A stretch of 64,000 nt of DNA from contig JAVKTT010000001.1 in NCBI GenBank assembly GCA_031460505.1, positions 124,001 to 188,000 on the forward strand, written 5' to 3'. Position numbers and translations under genes: made by a program. Shown here piece by piece: positions 63,691 through 64,000 of the stretch (positions are counted from its first letter, which is position 1; every line of letters starts with the position of its first letter). The notes under the pieces were generated by a model. The model had not been told where the DNA came from. It saw nothing but the letters and a program-made list of their open reading frames with translations, and did no database searches. This DNA comes from JAAYTL01 sp031460505 (GTDB lineage: Bacteria; Bacillota; Clostridia; Tissierellales; Tissierellaceae).

Positions 63691-64000
63691 ATGAAGATAG
63701 CAATCTTAACCGATATGCCTAGGGAAAACCATTTCCATTTAGAAGAAGCTCACTTAGAAGATACGCAAAAGATGGAAACAGTAAGATCTATTAAAGAAAT
63801 CTTATCTAAAAAATATGTGTGTATTGATTTAGTAGTAGATGAAAACATAATGAATACTTTAAAGAATGAAAAAGTTGATTTAGTCTTTAATCTATGTAAT
63901 GGCATAAATGGCTTCAGTAAGTTGGCACAAATACCAGCAATGTTAGAATTTGCAAATATACCATATACAGGCTCTTCAATTCTTGGACATGCTCTTGCAA
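63691..64000 (+). CDS. D-alanine-D-alanine ligase-family protein (3' end outside window)
   Basis: The frame runs open from the ATG at 63691, preceded by GGGGGG, to the end of the window (103 residues). The segments VDLVFNLCNGINGFSKLAQIPAMLEFANIPYTGSS match the N-terminal domain of D-Ala-D-Ala-ligase-type ATP-grasp proteins (pattern VFNLxxGxxG...QxPAxLExxxIPYTGS). It may be a peptidoglycan enzyme or a related ATP-grasp ligase; the ATP-binding part lies beyond the window. Confidence 0.75.
   Translation, partial: MKIAILTDMPRENHFHLEEAHLEDTQKMETVRSIKEILSKKYVCIDLVVDENIMNTLKNEKVDLVFNLCNGINGFSKLAQIPAMLEFANIPYTGSSILGHALA

Overview
The window is low-GC Gram-positive (Firmicute) DNA with AGGAGG-type ribosome-binding sites, T-box leaders, a lysine riboswitch and an S-layer-type (SLH) surface protein set. 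A D-proline reductase operon with an in-frame UGA (selenocysteine) in prdB, a 2-oxoacid:ferredoxin oxidoreductase, acyl-CoA dehydratase activases and several amino-acid transporters point to a strictly anaerobic, amino-acid-fermenting (Stickland) member of the Clostridia, probably near Tissierella or Sporanaerobacter. That placement is inferred from gene content only. No tRNA, rRNA, CRISPR array, prophage or insertion sequence was recognised.

Layout. 0-5 kb: tail of a cupin gene and a complete Bce-type peptide-sensing and detoxification module (response regulator, histidine kinase, ABC ATPase, ABC permease). 5-8.6 kb: SLH/FnIII surface protein, lipoprotein and an AraC-type regulator. 8.7-15.4 kb: 2-oxoacid oxidoreductase (two genes), a Tm-1-like / PEP-hydrolase-like / GNAT operon and a CorC-like membrane protein. 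15.5-20.1 kb: a lysine riboswitch in front of an APC permease and an amidohydrolase, then a pair of half-size permeases. 20.1-23.9 kb: serine operon (class V aminotransferase, SerA, DUF1015) behind two tandem T-boxes that read a Ser codon. 24-26.9 kb: SLH/YcdB-type protein and a ComK-like regulator whose promoter carries two LexA-type operators. 27-33.4 kb: ilvBNCDE behind an Ile T-box, with a 110-bp palindromic repeat inserted between leader and ilvB. 33.4-45.3 kb: a two-gene acyl-CoA dehydratase activase, an ABC exporter, DUF454, a small sigma factor, a flavin reductase and a MATE pump behind an attenuator-like leader. 45.5-49.6 kb: asparaginase, AGCS symporter and ureohydrolase, with a divergent Lrp/AsnC regulator. 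49.7-55 kb: prdC-prdA-small ORF-prdB-prdF. 55.2-63.3 kb: an NtrC-type two-component system flanked by two operons, each with a -24/-12 (sigma-54) promoter: AtuA-like, DUF4387 and a Na+/solute symporter on one side, a TRAP-like permease with a 2-TM partner on the other. The window ends in a D-Ala-D-Ala-ligase-like gene.

How it fits together: branched-chain amino acids and serine are made under tRNA-charging control. Lysine-responsive uptake, proline reduction, asparagine cleavage, ureohydrolase activity and ferredoxin-linked 2-oxoacid oxidation fit amino-acid fermentation. The most notable points are the LexA-type double operator on the comK-like gene and the self-contained sigma-54 regulon at 55-63 kb, whose substrate is unknown.
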